This document shows, piece by piece, positions 23,431 through 32,612 of a stretch of DNA of 64,000 nucleotides. Under the pieces are notes generated by a model. The model did no database searches, was not told the origin of the DNA, and was given only the letters and a program-made list of their open reading frames with translations. The stretch is taken from contig OY744464.1 in the NCBI GenBank assembly GCA_963556145.1, positions 1,550,001 to 1,614,000 on the forward strand, read 5' to 3'. This DNA comes from Hygrocybe punicea (taxonomy: Eukaryota > Basidiomycota > Agaricomycetes > Agaricales > Hygrophoraceae). Both the position numbers and the translations under genes were made by a program. How positions within the stretch are numbered: position 1 is the stretch's first letter; every line of letters begins with the position of its first letter.

Positions 23431-23484
23431 ATTGTCCATCTCGGCTGACTCATGTATCATGGGAAAGATACGCTGAAAGGGCTC

Positions 23485-23491
23485 GTTTATC
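23485..23491. repeat. right target-site duplication of the 19-kb element (GTTTATC)
   Basis: Exact copy of 4,440-4,446, directly outside the right terminal inverted repeat and inside the Plavaka N-terminal exon. Confidence 0.85.
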
Positions 23492-24596
23492 GCGAATGAC
23501 CGACACTATGGAACAATGATGGAAGTTTGTGACAACATACTTCCGAGTGCCTGGGTTGTCCGTGAAGCGGTGAATGGGTACTGATATAGTTATGGGCAAA
23601 CTACGCCACCCAGCATCGTCGTCCACCCATTCCTCGCTGTCCCAATGATTGAGGGCCAGTTGATTGTTAATTTTGTCCCAATTCGCGATTCGAACCTCCG
23701 CAGGAATAAAACTTTCACCGCCTACAATGCGGACAAGATCTTTGAAATTCTGCTGGGACTTCTGTGTGCCACTGTTCCAATACCATTCACCCAATCGGAA
23801 TGAATTTTCATTAGGATATGGTTTGAATGAAGCAGCTAATCTCTCCGAGGTACCGGATTGCTCCACAGTAGTGTCACCATCAATAATATCAGACAACGAT
23901 GAAATGGTGACCTCGCTTTCAGGATCGTGAGCAGGAAATTGTTTGGCATGGTACCGTCGAAATAAGCCGAAGATATTGTGTGATGTTTTGAGTATCTTTC
24001 GAAGGGGCGCCGACACCTCTGGACGGTGAAGCTCTGGTGAATTCAAGTTGGTGATATTTGTAGTCGGGTGTTGTTCCGTCGTGCCAGTAAGTGGGGCTGA
24101 ACCCACCAACTCCACACCAGGAGGTGACAAGGCAGGAACCGGCTCCGGAAGAATGTCTCTCAGTTTCTTATCATGCATGTTGAAATCATGATCACGAAAG
24201 CGAGCAGGGAGCTTCCTGTGACGTTTTGTGGGTCTCGTCTCATCATACCAGTTTGGTGTTACTGAAGTAGAGGCATTGCCCGTCAACTGGCAGCAAAAAA
24301 AGCGGGGCATTGGGTAAGCTTTGGGAGGTATAAGAGCCGGTTCATACCTGTGTGCTATCAAGCCCGGAAAACGATGTGGCCACCTGCGACTCATCATCCA
24401 TGACCGTCGCAGAAGCTTCATTGATTGCATTCGGAAAGGAGATCTTCCTTTTTCTGGTGGCAAGGATATCTTTGGCTTTGTTCAAGGCTTTCAAAAGGCG
24501 ACTTTTACTTCTTTTGCACGTGTTCTGGTGATTCTTGAACACTCCCAAGTGGCTGAACATCCTCCCGCAATCACAGGTTTGACCAAACGCATCCAT
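23485..24596 (-). pseudogene. Plavaka-type transposase, N-terminal half
   Basis: The minus-strand start MDAFGQTCDCGRMF is followed by a C2H2-like finger (CDCGRMFSHLGVFKNHQNTC), then KSRLLKALNKAKDIL. An intron at 24,347-24,287 (GTATGA...TGCCAG) follows. The next exon encodes RKLPARFRD, a variable Pro-rich segment, FRLGEWYWNSGTQKSQQNF, SEEWVDDDAGWRS, ITISVPIHRFTDNPGTRKY and ends VIRDK at the insertion point. These features match the N-terminal part of Plavaka transposases as I know them. The rest of the protein lies at 4,446-1,185. There is no stop in this half apart from the 19-kb insertion. Confidence 0.87.
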
Positions 24597-24924
24597 GATG
24601 GACTTGAGGAAGATTCGATTTTGACCTGAAATATGTGAATGGTTGCAAATCAGGGTGTGATTCTGGATTACTCACTCGGACGGGCCCAAGCTCTCTAGCC
24701 TGAGGGACTCATTTGTTGAAAACTTTGAAAGTATGGAGCAACACGCTGCTTAACGTGCGGACTTCAAAACTGGATATTCGGGCATTTGGTACATCGGTAA
24801 GAATATAATATTTTTCTTGTGCATTACAAAGCAAAACGATTCTGGGGACCGACTTGGGTCTAAATCACATGCCTTTGGCCGGACTGACTAATCAATGTGT
24901 GCACTGGATTCGGATGACGATGTA
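24597..24924. other. spacer between the Plavaka start and the REB1-like 3' end
   Basis: No gene seen. It should contain the Plavaka promoter and possibly one end of the Plavaka element. I could not identify a terminal inverted repeat. Confidence 0.4.
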
Positions 24925-26682
24925 CTAATGTTTTGTTCGGAGTATGTCGACGATTTCTGATGACAGTTACTGATGCGATGAAATGCGGAGGCAAGTCCAA
25001 CTAACCTCGGTGAGTCATATTTTCATGACCATCAACGGACTTCTTCAAAGCTCTCCATCGCCTTTGAAGTGACCGCACAGTCCACGACCCATTCCATTGG
25101 AGTTGTTGCCAGTTGATATCATCGTTGCCGCACACCATCAAATTGATTCTGTGGTGGGGTGAGCTTTCATATGTATGATGAAGTAATGGTCACCTATTCA
25201 GGAGAGTTTGCTCATCCTGCTGAGACCACTTGAGTTTTTCGCCCACGGTTTTGTTAATCTGCTTCAATACCATCCTATGAAGGTATGGAATTAACCCACA
25301 ATCTCTCGATGAAGACAAGTAATACCATTTGGAGCTACATTGCTGTCGCCCACGTCTATGTCCCATCTTCTCACTGACTTCGCCCCAGGGGATTTCTGAA
25401 TCATTAAATGCGTTTTCCCTTTGCTTAGCCTGTATCTCGTTGACGATTCGTATCAGTTCGACTTCCTCAGCTTTTGTCCATCACCCTTGAAAGGTCTAAG
25501 TGAATTTCCGCCAGGGCTTTGACCATTATTGCATACCAGTGACCTGTACTTCCCGATATTTGAGGTGGTTCCTATATCGGTCCCAACAGTCACCATCTGA
25601 CCTGCCAACCAAGCCACTGACAGTGTTCCATTGTTCCCCCTGTTGCTCCACAGCGCTGTCCTAACCATGACATGTGCTCTAAAAAACGACCTAAAAACTC
25701 ACCGTAACAGAGCATTATCCTCAGACAGTGTCCACAAGCCTTGTTTTCCCCAGGGTTGATAAGCTCTGCGAACATGGTGGTAGACTGCGTCCAGAGAACG
25801 TCCTGGAGTGCTGTGAGCTAAAGGTCAGGCACCTCAGCTACGTGGGCCCAAAAAAAATAAACAGGATAGAGATTAACCTATCTCAGACCAAAAAGCAACA
25901 TCACAATTTTTGCCATACTTTTGGAAGATCATTTGTTCCAACTGGTCAGATGTAATCCCTTTCCACTGTGTGAAACGGGCCATTAGAATGTAAATGATGG
26001 CATTGACGGTTGATCGACGCCCATTTTTATAGGTTTCAAGCGCAGTCCGGACCAATTGTTGTTCTTCTGTGGAAAACTTGCCTTTCTTATAGAGCAGGGC
26101 CTTTGTCTGAGCCAGCTTGGCTAGATTCTTCGAGTTCAACCACTTGGTTGCCAACAGATCGGCATGTTCCAGATTCATCTGGTGTTCCAAACCATTGGGC
26201 GGTGGCCTTTGAGGATATGTTGTCGATGAGTCCGCGAGGCCAATAAGGCCTTAAGTTTATAAAAATGAGAAGCATCCATATTAGACTTCCATCACCATAT
26301 CGAATGGCTTGGAGGTATACCTGGGATATTGGCCTCAGTGAGTCTCGACCCATCACTCGGTTGTGGGCCAGCAAGTTCGCCACTAGGGAGATGTTGATGA
26401 GAGGCGTGATTCTCAGTCGAAAGGCTTGGATTATCCTGCTGTGCGATCGCTGCGACTATTGATACGATATCGTGATCTTGGTCAAATCCTGATCTCAACT
26501 TGTGAGATAGTAATCCCTTGAAGAATATATGTCAACATGCACGCGAATACCGCTGGATGTCTCACATTCATTGGTGGCTTGTCCGAGTCTGATATCTCTT
26601 CTTCAAAGGCTCGTTTTCGCGAACCAAGCTTATGATACAAGGCTTCGTGAAGGTCGCTCTGCGACTGCCATTGACTATTCAT
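24925..26682 (-). pseudogene. REB1/TTF1-like Myb DNA-binding protein, interrupted by TGA
   Basis: Minus-strand exons begin MNSQWQSQSDLHEAL (ATG at 26,682) and show an acidic N-terminus, then KWLNSKNLAKLAQT, KGKFSTEEQQLVRTALETY (first Myb-like helix set), FWSEIG, VYHHVRRAYQPWGKQGLWTL (second repeat), DRYRNHL, WTKAEEVELIRIVNE (third), IPWGEVSEKMGHRR, RQQCSSKW, KLKWSQQDEQTLL, LQRRWRALKK and EIVDILRTKH at the end. Tandem W..EE.. and W..V...M..R..QQC patterns are those of Reb1/TTF1 family proteins, which bind rDNA terminators and promoters. An in-frame TGA at 25,483-25,481 falls immediately before WTKAEE, where CGA or a similar codon is expected. It is divergent from the Spt5-like gene (256 bp between starts). 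Whether this is a host gene or cargo is unknown. Confidence 0.72.
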
Positions 26683-26937
26683 ATTTGTGAAACAGATTTG
26701 AAGAGTCAAGAATATTTAGTCAAGTTCAGGTTGTCAGAGTATCTGGACAACTCTCTACTAGTAGATAACTTTAGAAAACACTTGTGAAATTCTTTCGGAA
26801 CTGGAAAGTCGGGAAAAAAGAGTGAACTGGAACTGATTACAAATGTAAACTCTGAGTCTGGAGGGCGGGTTTCAAGTTCGCACGATTCCTCGTGACTCAC
26901 TACTACCGTGACTACTAGTCAGACTTCAACTTGAACT

Positions 26938-29736
26938 ATGACTTCAAGTAGGAAAACTTGTAAGGTACACTACCAGGTGAGTGATTTCCTTAGGCTCCAA
27001 AGGTTCTAGGACTCCCAGGTGATAAATTGAGCCGACCTTGTTTTGCCCAGCGACCCGCTGATGACCAGGGTGGTCAACCTAATATCTTCCTGGATTTAGA
27101 AGCTACCTGGAGCAGAGATCGCAAAAGCGAGGACTCGGACTCAGCTGATGGAAGCATCATAGGTGAGTTAACAGTTGAAGCTGTTGGATTCAATCATCAT
27201 CATCATCATCATCATCATAACAATGTCAGATTTCCTCGCGAGCGACAGCTCAGAAGGCAATTGTGAGTCCAACTCGGAGTCAGGCTTCTCCGAGCTTGGG
27301 CCTGTGTCATGACCAATAGAGCCTCTGAGTCACCGTGCTCTGGCTTTGAGTCGGGCTAGCTATTCAAGGAAACACTTGCACCACGCAAATGAGGATCTAT
27401 CACCGAACCATAACTTGAAGTGGCACGAGGCCCCTATTAGTTATGCGATACAACAGCGCAGGTCAAGTGGGCACTCCGAGCCTCTATCTATTTACGACTC
27501 GGACATGGACAAATTCGCGGGGCTCGAGGATGTGGCGTCTTCAGCAATTCGTCAACCATCTGTCAACGACTTGGCCCTTTGGCATGTCGTTGTTAAGGTA
27601 AGCTGTTATTCACCTTTCGCTGTCACTGTCTGGATTATTATTACTTCTAGCATGGCTATGAATTTTCTATACTCTCTCGATTGCTCCTGAATGATAGCAA
27701 TCATTCAGTTAACGTCGTTGCTGCCTTCACACGAGAATCTTTGCCAGGAAGAATTTATCTGGAAGCACGTTCCCCTGCAGATGTGCGTCACTGTCTACAA
27801 ACTATAACCACTATTGTATGTTGGCATGAAGGTATCCTCCTGGTGCCGCTTTCTAAATGTGCCCAGCTCCTTGAGCTAGGGGCCAACAAACTCGGTGTTG
27901 ATGCAGGTGATTGGGTCCGCATCAAATGGGGCACATACAGAGGGGATCTTGCCTACGTGCTGCACACGAATAATTTCACATCTAGGGTCCAGTTGGCGTT
28001 GGTACCCCGCATCAATTATAAGACCAATACTGTTAAAGTCAGGAAGCATGCCAGAAAGCCCTCACGACCATCCCCAGCTCTGTTCGACTGTGACCGTGCT
28101 CGTGCCACGCGAGGAAATCAAGCTGTCCAAGAGAAAGATGGTTATCTCAAGTTCCGGACGATGAAATTCAAAGACGGTCTCTTGGTGTGGGAGCATTCCT
28201 TCCAGGACTTGATGATGATGCATGTTTTCCCTGTTTACCATGAAATCCAACTGTTCGGCACCAGCTCCGGATTCAATAAATCGGCAATTCGGGCGTGGGA
28301 GATTGCAGATGGTATAGCTGCCCTGCGGGCTGATGATCATGTTGAATTCTTGGATGGCGAGCTGAAGGGTTGTTTGGGTGTAATCATTGATGTAAATGAT
28401 CACCGTGCTCAGGTCGAGGTGCCGCAAAAGGATAATCTTCTCATACAAGAAACCCAAATCCTCGATGTACCGGCTCACCATATTCGCAAAGCATTCCGGC
28501 CTGGAGATTTTATACAAGTGCGGCATGGCACAGATGCCGGTGTCCGAGGCTATATACTGTCCATATTAGCACCAAACTCGACAATCACATTGCATAGGTT
28601 AAATATGGCTTCTGATGTTATGGTAAGTAGATATCTTTCCACTAAATAAATAATTCCGCTTAAATCATTTGGGCGCAGCATATCTCTGCTAGTTCTCCCG
28701 ATCTAAACCTCGTCACCACGCAATCCTTCAATGTGGCTTTTGCCATGCCAGATCTTAAGTTACGCAGGGCCAATAAACCTGATTGGATTCACAAATTAAT
28801 AACAATGGAATTAGCTGAGGCTGCTTCCGAAACAGATGCAATGATGGGGAAGCATGTACAAGTTATCGGACAGCATCACTATTGTGGTTATCGTGGGGTT
28901 GTACAATATAACAACGAGCATCTCAACCAGTGCGGCGTACGTCTGGAGGCCACTGGCAAGGTTGTCATGATAGGTAGGGACTTTTTGGGTGGCCTATGGT
29001 TAGTGAGGTCTCGTTTATACCTTGCAATTGCTGATATTTCACCCAGCCCTGTATCGCGGAGTAGAACATTGGCAGGTATCCCTGAAACTATTAGTACTAC
29101 TGCTCCTCACCCCATCCCGTCCACGCCTCTTCCGAGTGTCGCAGAGATGATGAGTAGCACCAGTCCAGCCTGGGACCCGCGTTCTCGAACACCAGAGCCA
29201 GCTTCTGGGAATGCCGAAGATACTGGAACTTCTCTATCACCTGGTGCGTCAATTAAGTTGCTACGACCTGCACTTGCTTATAATTTGGGTGTAAAGGCAT
29301 TCCTGAGAATTGGCTTGCCACAGAACAGTTGCGTGGAAAATCAATCAAAGTATGCATTTCGGGGTCACAGTCGATCAGGAGAGCTGATTCCTGGGAGGAT
29401 GGCCTATACGAAGGCAAGATTGCATGCACCTTGGGCACACCTGTCACTGGCGATCCGCCTGCAATTCGTGTCAAGCTGATGAGCAGTGTGGCACAAGAGA
29501 TATCAATTCCCTTACGGTATCTCGTCCCTGTACACCCTGACGGCATCAAGGAAAACGCTATTATAATCATTGGCGATGATCTCAGATCAGAGGGTATCAT
29601 TATGCATACCCATGGCTTATTTTGGTGTCTCCGCGCCGTGTCACGTACTGATGCCAACGCTAAGAAATTGTATACAGCACGCCGGGAGCGTCTCGCAGTT
29701 TGTGGGAAGCTTCAAGTTAAACCCTTACAGTCTTAG
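26938..29736 (+). pseudogene. Spt5-like NGN/KOW protein, interrupted by TGA
   Basis: Probable exons: 26,938-26,976 (MTSSRKTCKVHYQ), 27,051-27,163, 27,229-27,597, 27,651-28,622, 28,679 onward, ending KPLQS at 29,736. The N-terminus is acidic. An NGN-like domain is seen in VNVVAAFTRESLPGRIYLEA and DVRHCLQTI. KOW motifs follow: GDWVRIKWGTYRGDLAYV, ADDHVEFLDGELKGCLGVI, GDFIQVRHGTDAGVRGYI, and GKHVQVIGQHHYCGYRGVV, then a Ser/Pro/Thr linker and C-terminal KOW-like segments. This is the layout of Spt5, the elongation factor that pairs with Spt4 on RNA polymerase II. An in-frame TGA at 27,310-27,312 (GPVS then PIEPLSHRAL) breaks it near the N-terminus. Divergent Spt5-like copies near transposons occur in Agaricomycetes as far as I recall. 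The eight CAT repeats at about 27,192-27,217 lie in an intron. Confidence 0.72.
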
Positions 29737-29759
29737 CGGCCTAGGATACATATTTTAGT

Positions 29760-30180
29760 TCAATTTGTGCCATTATACATGTCGCAAGGCGTGTCCACGA
29801 TTTGAAAACCTCAACCCTGACCATGACAGAAAAGAGACAATTCATTCATAATCTACAACAGTATGACGAAGTACGGCGAAGGAAAAGGAGTGTCCCTGAC
29901 AATCATAGAGTGAATTTGACCACAAAACCTGAGGAAACTCTGGCCTGGACTCGGAAGCATCTCAGCTCTGGCCACCCTGCAACTTCGCACTTCACCTGAC
30001 CCCTTTAACCATCCTCTGCGGGGCTGCCTTTGAGTCAGAAGCAGGTGTGTAGAAGATACCGGGAGGAAGGGCATTTGGGTCAGGTTCTGGAAGGAACCTA
30101 AACGGCCTGGGTCCCATCTGGCTGCGAACCATCTTGGTCTCCTGTTCCGCCACCTGACTTCATGTGCTAGCAGCCCGCAG
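29760..30180. other. spacer with no supported gene
   Basis: Only short frames. MKTSTLTMTEKRQF at 29,802 has no recognisable domain or splice support. Confidence 0.4.
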
Positions 30181-30600
30181 CTCCTCTGCAAGCAGCTTTT
30201 TTTCCAGGTTAATCATAGCCACCCTTGTGTGTATTATGGACTCCTCGGCGACACGCAGATCTTGGGCTAGCTCCGAGTATCGGAGAAGGTGTATGAACTC
30301 GAGGGATCGAGACCCCGGATCTATTTTGAGGAATACGGTCAGTTGGAAGGCGACGCGATTAGCAGTTGTAAGAGGGTACCGGAAGGAAAGAAGTCGGGTA
30401 CTGGAAGGCACCTGTACGGCCGGGATCCCGTCTGGCCACGAAGTGGTATGCTACCCTCTGCAAGCAGCCTTTGTTCCAGGCCAATCATAGCAGCCCTGGT
30501 GTTTATTATGGACCCCTCGGCGGCACGCAGATCTTTGGCTAGCTCCGAATATCTGAGCAGGTCTCACATGAATTCGAGAGATTGAGGCTCCGGAACCGTT
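30165..30600. repeat. imperfect tandem duplication of ~120-bp segments
   Basis: The segment with TTCCAGGTTAATCATAGCCA at about 30,200 recurs with TTCCAGGCCAATCATAGCAG at about 30,473. Each copy continues CTCGGCGACACGCAGATCTT or a close variant and GCTAGCTCCGA. The spacing is about 270 bp. Possibly a decayed protein (coiled-coil-like LEKKLLAEELRA on the minus strand); no function can be given. Confidence 0.6.
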
Positions 30601-30805
30601 TTAAGGAAGTACTGTCAGTCGGAGAAACGATTAGCCAGTCGTACGTCATAACCATCTCTCAGGCAGCACCGACTTACTGTGGGAATATCAATGCGTTGAG
30701 GACTCCAGGAGGGATTTACATGGTGAATAGGGTTTACAGAGCGGCCATCGAGGCTCAGCGTTTCATGACGAGTTGTGACGATACTCATTACAATGGAAAA
30801 TTTGA

Positions 30806-30813
30806 AATATGTA
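30806..30813. repeat. left target-site duplication of the hAT element (AATATGTA)
   Basis: Exact 8-bp match to 41,105-41,112, each directly outside a TAGTGTTGC terminus. Confidence 0.85.
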
Positions 30814-31173
30814 TAGTGTTGCCGCGGCTCGGCTAGCCGCCAGCCGGCTACACTCAAGCCGATTGGGCTGCTTATCTCAGCTATTTAGCCGTGTGGAGCC
30901 GTAGCTGAGCCATGACTTCAACACAACTACGGCTTGAGGCCGGTCATAGGCAACAACGAAGTACAACAACATTAAAAAAAACAAAGAAAAAATACAACAC
31001 TGACTACAAAACAATCCGAAATGTACTACCACGAATGAGTCTTGTATGTACAGACAGAGTATACCACAGACAGCACATATACCACAATAAAAACTTCAAA
31101 ACTTCACACATCACAGCCAGGGTCGTTGTCGAATAGCAGGTGGCAGTGGAGGCGACAATCCCCTGATAGGCGA

Positions 31174-32472
31174 TTACCACTGACCAATAGGAGCCGGCAC
31201 TAATGCAGAAGTGATTGAGGAATGTCGATGGACTTGTGAGCGAAGCCTAAGAAGGTTCTCGTCAGCAAGGGGACAAAGAGATGAGAACGGGACTGACACC
31301 CTGTGACTAGTGTTTTCATGACCACCCAGTTTGTGCCCACAGTCAGAGGTCTTTGCGCTGATATCGGCAATCCCATCTTTGGGAATGCACCATTCGAATG
31401 CATCACCACTTTGGTACCCTTCGTGTACAAGGACATTGTGGAAGAGGTGGCGTAGGTAGGTGTAGTCAGGTTTACCGTCAAACTGTAGAGTACGAGCGTA
31501 GTTGAGAAATATGCCAAATTCATTTGGGCATGAATGACAAAGAATGTCAGGGGAGGCCATCTTCTTTTTCAGCATGGCCTTAAGTGTAGGCTTCCTGCTT
31601 GCGTTGTCGGGGACATGCCAGGGAAGAGAACCACAGAGAAGGTATATGAAAATGTAGGCGAGTGATTCCAAGTCATCGCGACGTGACTGTTCAATGCCCA
31701 GATGGTTGTTGATCGAGGCAAAGGCAGCGGTACCTGTGAGGGGGTAGTTGTCTCTACAGGAGATGTGGAGGTGGGTCCCAGCATCCCTGTACCTCTTTGC
31801 AAGACCAAAATCAATGAGATAGACTCGATTGTCGTGCTCGCCAAGGCCCATCAGAAAATTGTGTGGTTTGATGTCACGGTGAATGAAGCTGCGAGTGTGG
31901 ATGTACTGTAGACGTGAAATCTGTGCATTTGAACATTTAGACCACACAACTACAAATATAAACTAAGATTTACTAGTTGGTCTGCTAAATGGAGGACTGT
32001 CTTCAAGCTGAACTTGCGGTTGCAGCAATTGAAGAGCTCCTCGAGGGATGGGCCAAGGTGTTCAAGAACCATGGCATTGTAGTCGCACTCTGTTCCAAAC
32101 CAACACACTGAGGGGATGCCAACACCGCCAGCGGGACTCTTGTAGACCTCGTTCTCATTCTCAAGCTGAGGGTGTTGTGCTTTGATGGCCTCAAGCTTGA
32201 TAGCCACTTCTTGTTTCGAAACAACGTTGGTTCCAAGATAGACAACTCCTACATGGATTTGAGCCACATATGAAGAAATGAGTAACATATTACTCACTGA
32301 ATGACCCAGAACCTATTTTTTTTCTCACCCTGTATTTGCCACCAACTCTAACTATGTTGAATCCACATGAAGTTTGTGACAATTCTGAGTCATTTAACAC
32401 ATTTCTTGATCGACTGTCTGTGGGCATTGTTGAAGGGAACTTGGTGGTCGGCGCAGAAAAGCCAACTACCAC
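31174..32472 (-). CDS. casein kinase 1-like Ser/Thr protein kinase, hAT cargo
   Basis: Three exons, 32,472-32,298, 32,248-31,974 and 31,920-31,174, with introns of 49 and 53 bp, give an unbroken frame of 398 codons. Kinase landmarks: [15 protein letters not shown] (glycine loop), VAIKLE (ATP-binding Lys), NENEVYK (Glu), [12 protein letters not shown] (catalytic loop), [12 protein letters not shown] (DFG), [20 protein letters not shown] and [16 protein letters not shown]. The last two are diagnostic of the CK1 family, which phosphorylates acidic or primed sites. Oddities: the third loop glycine reads Arg (codon AGA across the first intron, GSGSFR), and the KPxN motif has His where CK1 usually has Asp. 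The C-terminus PAPIGQW lacks a palmitoylation Cys. It lies 140 bp downstream of the transposase on the same strand, fully inside the element. An active but divergent kinase or a decaying copy are both possible. Confidence 0.85.
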
Positions 32473-32612
32473 GTGATATGAAGATTCAACCGTTGAATTT
32501 CAACGGCATCAATGCATTGTGAAATGAAATCAGCAAGCCCAGTATGCAGCAAAAATCAATGATATATATAGAGCGAGAGAACACATATACAGTCTGCAGT
32601 ATGAAGTAGATA

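Larger units (their letters stand above)
4447..23484 (+). mobile_element. 19-kb KDZ-type DNA transposon with ~3.9-kb complex terminal inverted repeats, inserted in a Plavaka gene
   Basis: The two ends are inverted copies. Left CACACCTTACAGCATATC matches the reverse complement of the right end GAGCCCTTTCAGCGTATC at 13 of 18 positions, and a stronger block containing GAGATGGACAATTCCCA follows on both sides. Similarity then runs on through a 43-44-bp minisatellite, a block around 5,680-6,170 / 21,870-22,330, a block around 6,690-6,815 / 21,560-21,730, a hairpin (10,925 / 21,495), a G-rich or C-rich minisatellite and a block at 12,310-12,425 / 19,565-19,650. The core 12,425-19,565 holds a KDZ transposase and two accessory genes on the plus strand. 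KDZ stands for Kyakuja-Dileera-Zisupton; Zisupton elements are reported to make about 8-bp duplications, so the 7 bp seen is close but not identical. Without the two insertions in the left arm the element would be about 14.6 kb. Confidence 0.85.
19565..23484. repeat. right terminal inverted repeat (~3.9 kb) of the 19-kb element
   Basis: It is the inverted counterpart of 4,447-6,815 plus 10,905-12,425. From the inside out it contains a unique block (19,565-19,735), a C-rich minisatellite, a block with no gene at 21,120-21,490, the hairpin, the block 21,550-22,400 and the 43-44-bp minisatellite. No gene is supported in it. It lacks both insertions found in the left arm and so shows their empty sites. 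Confidence 0.85.

Noticed and set aside
24597..24924. Terminal inverted repeat of the Plavaka element
   Set aside because: Compared by eye with the sequence 3' of the gene (1-1,184) in inverted orientation; no convincing match or duplication was found, so the element borders are left open.
27192..27217. Poly-His tract in the Spt5-like gene
   Set aside because: The CAT repeat lies between a GTGAGT donor and a GTCAG acceptor, and the frame continues only when it is removed, so it is intronic.
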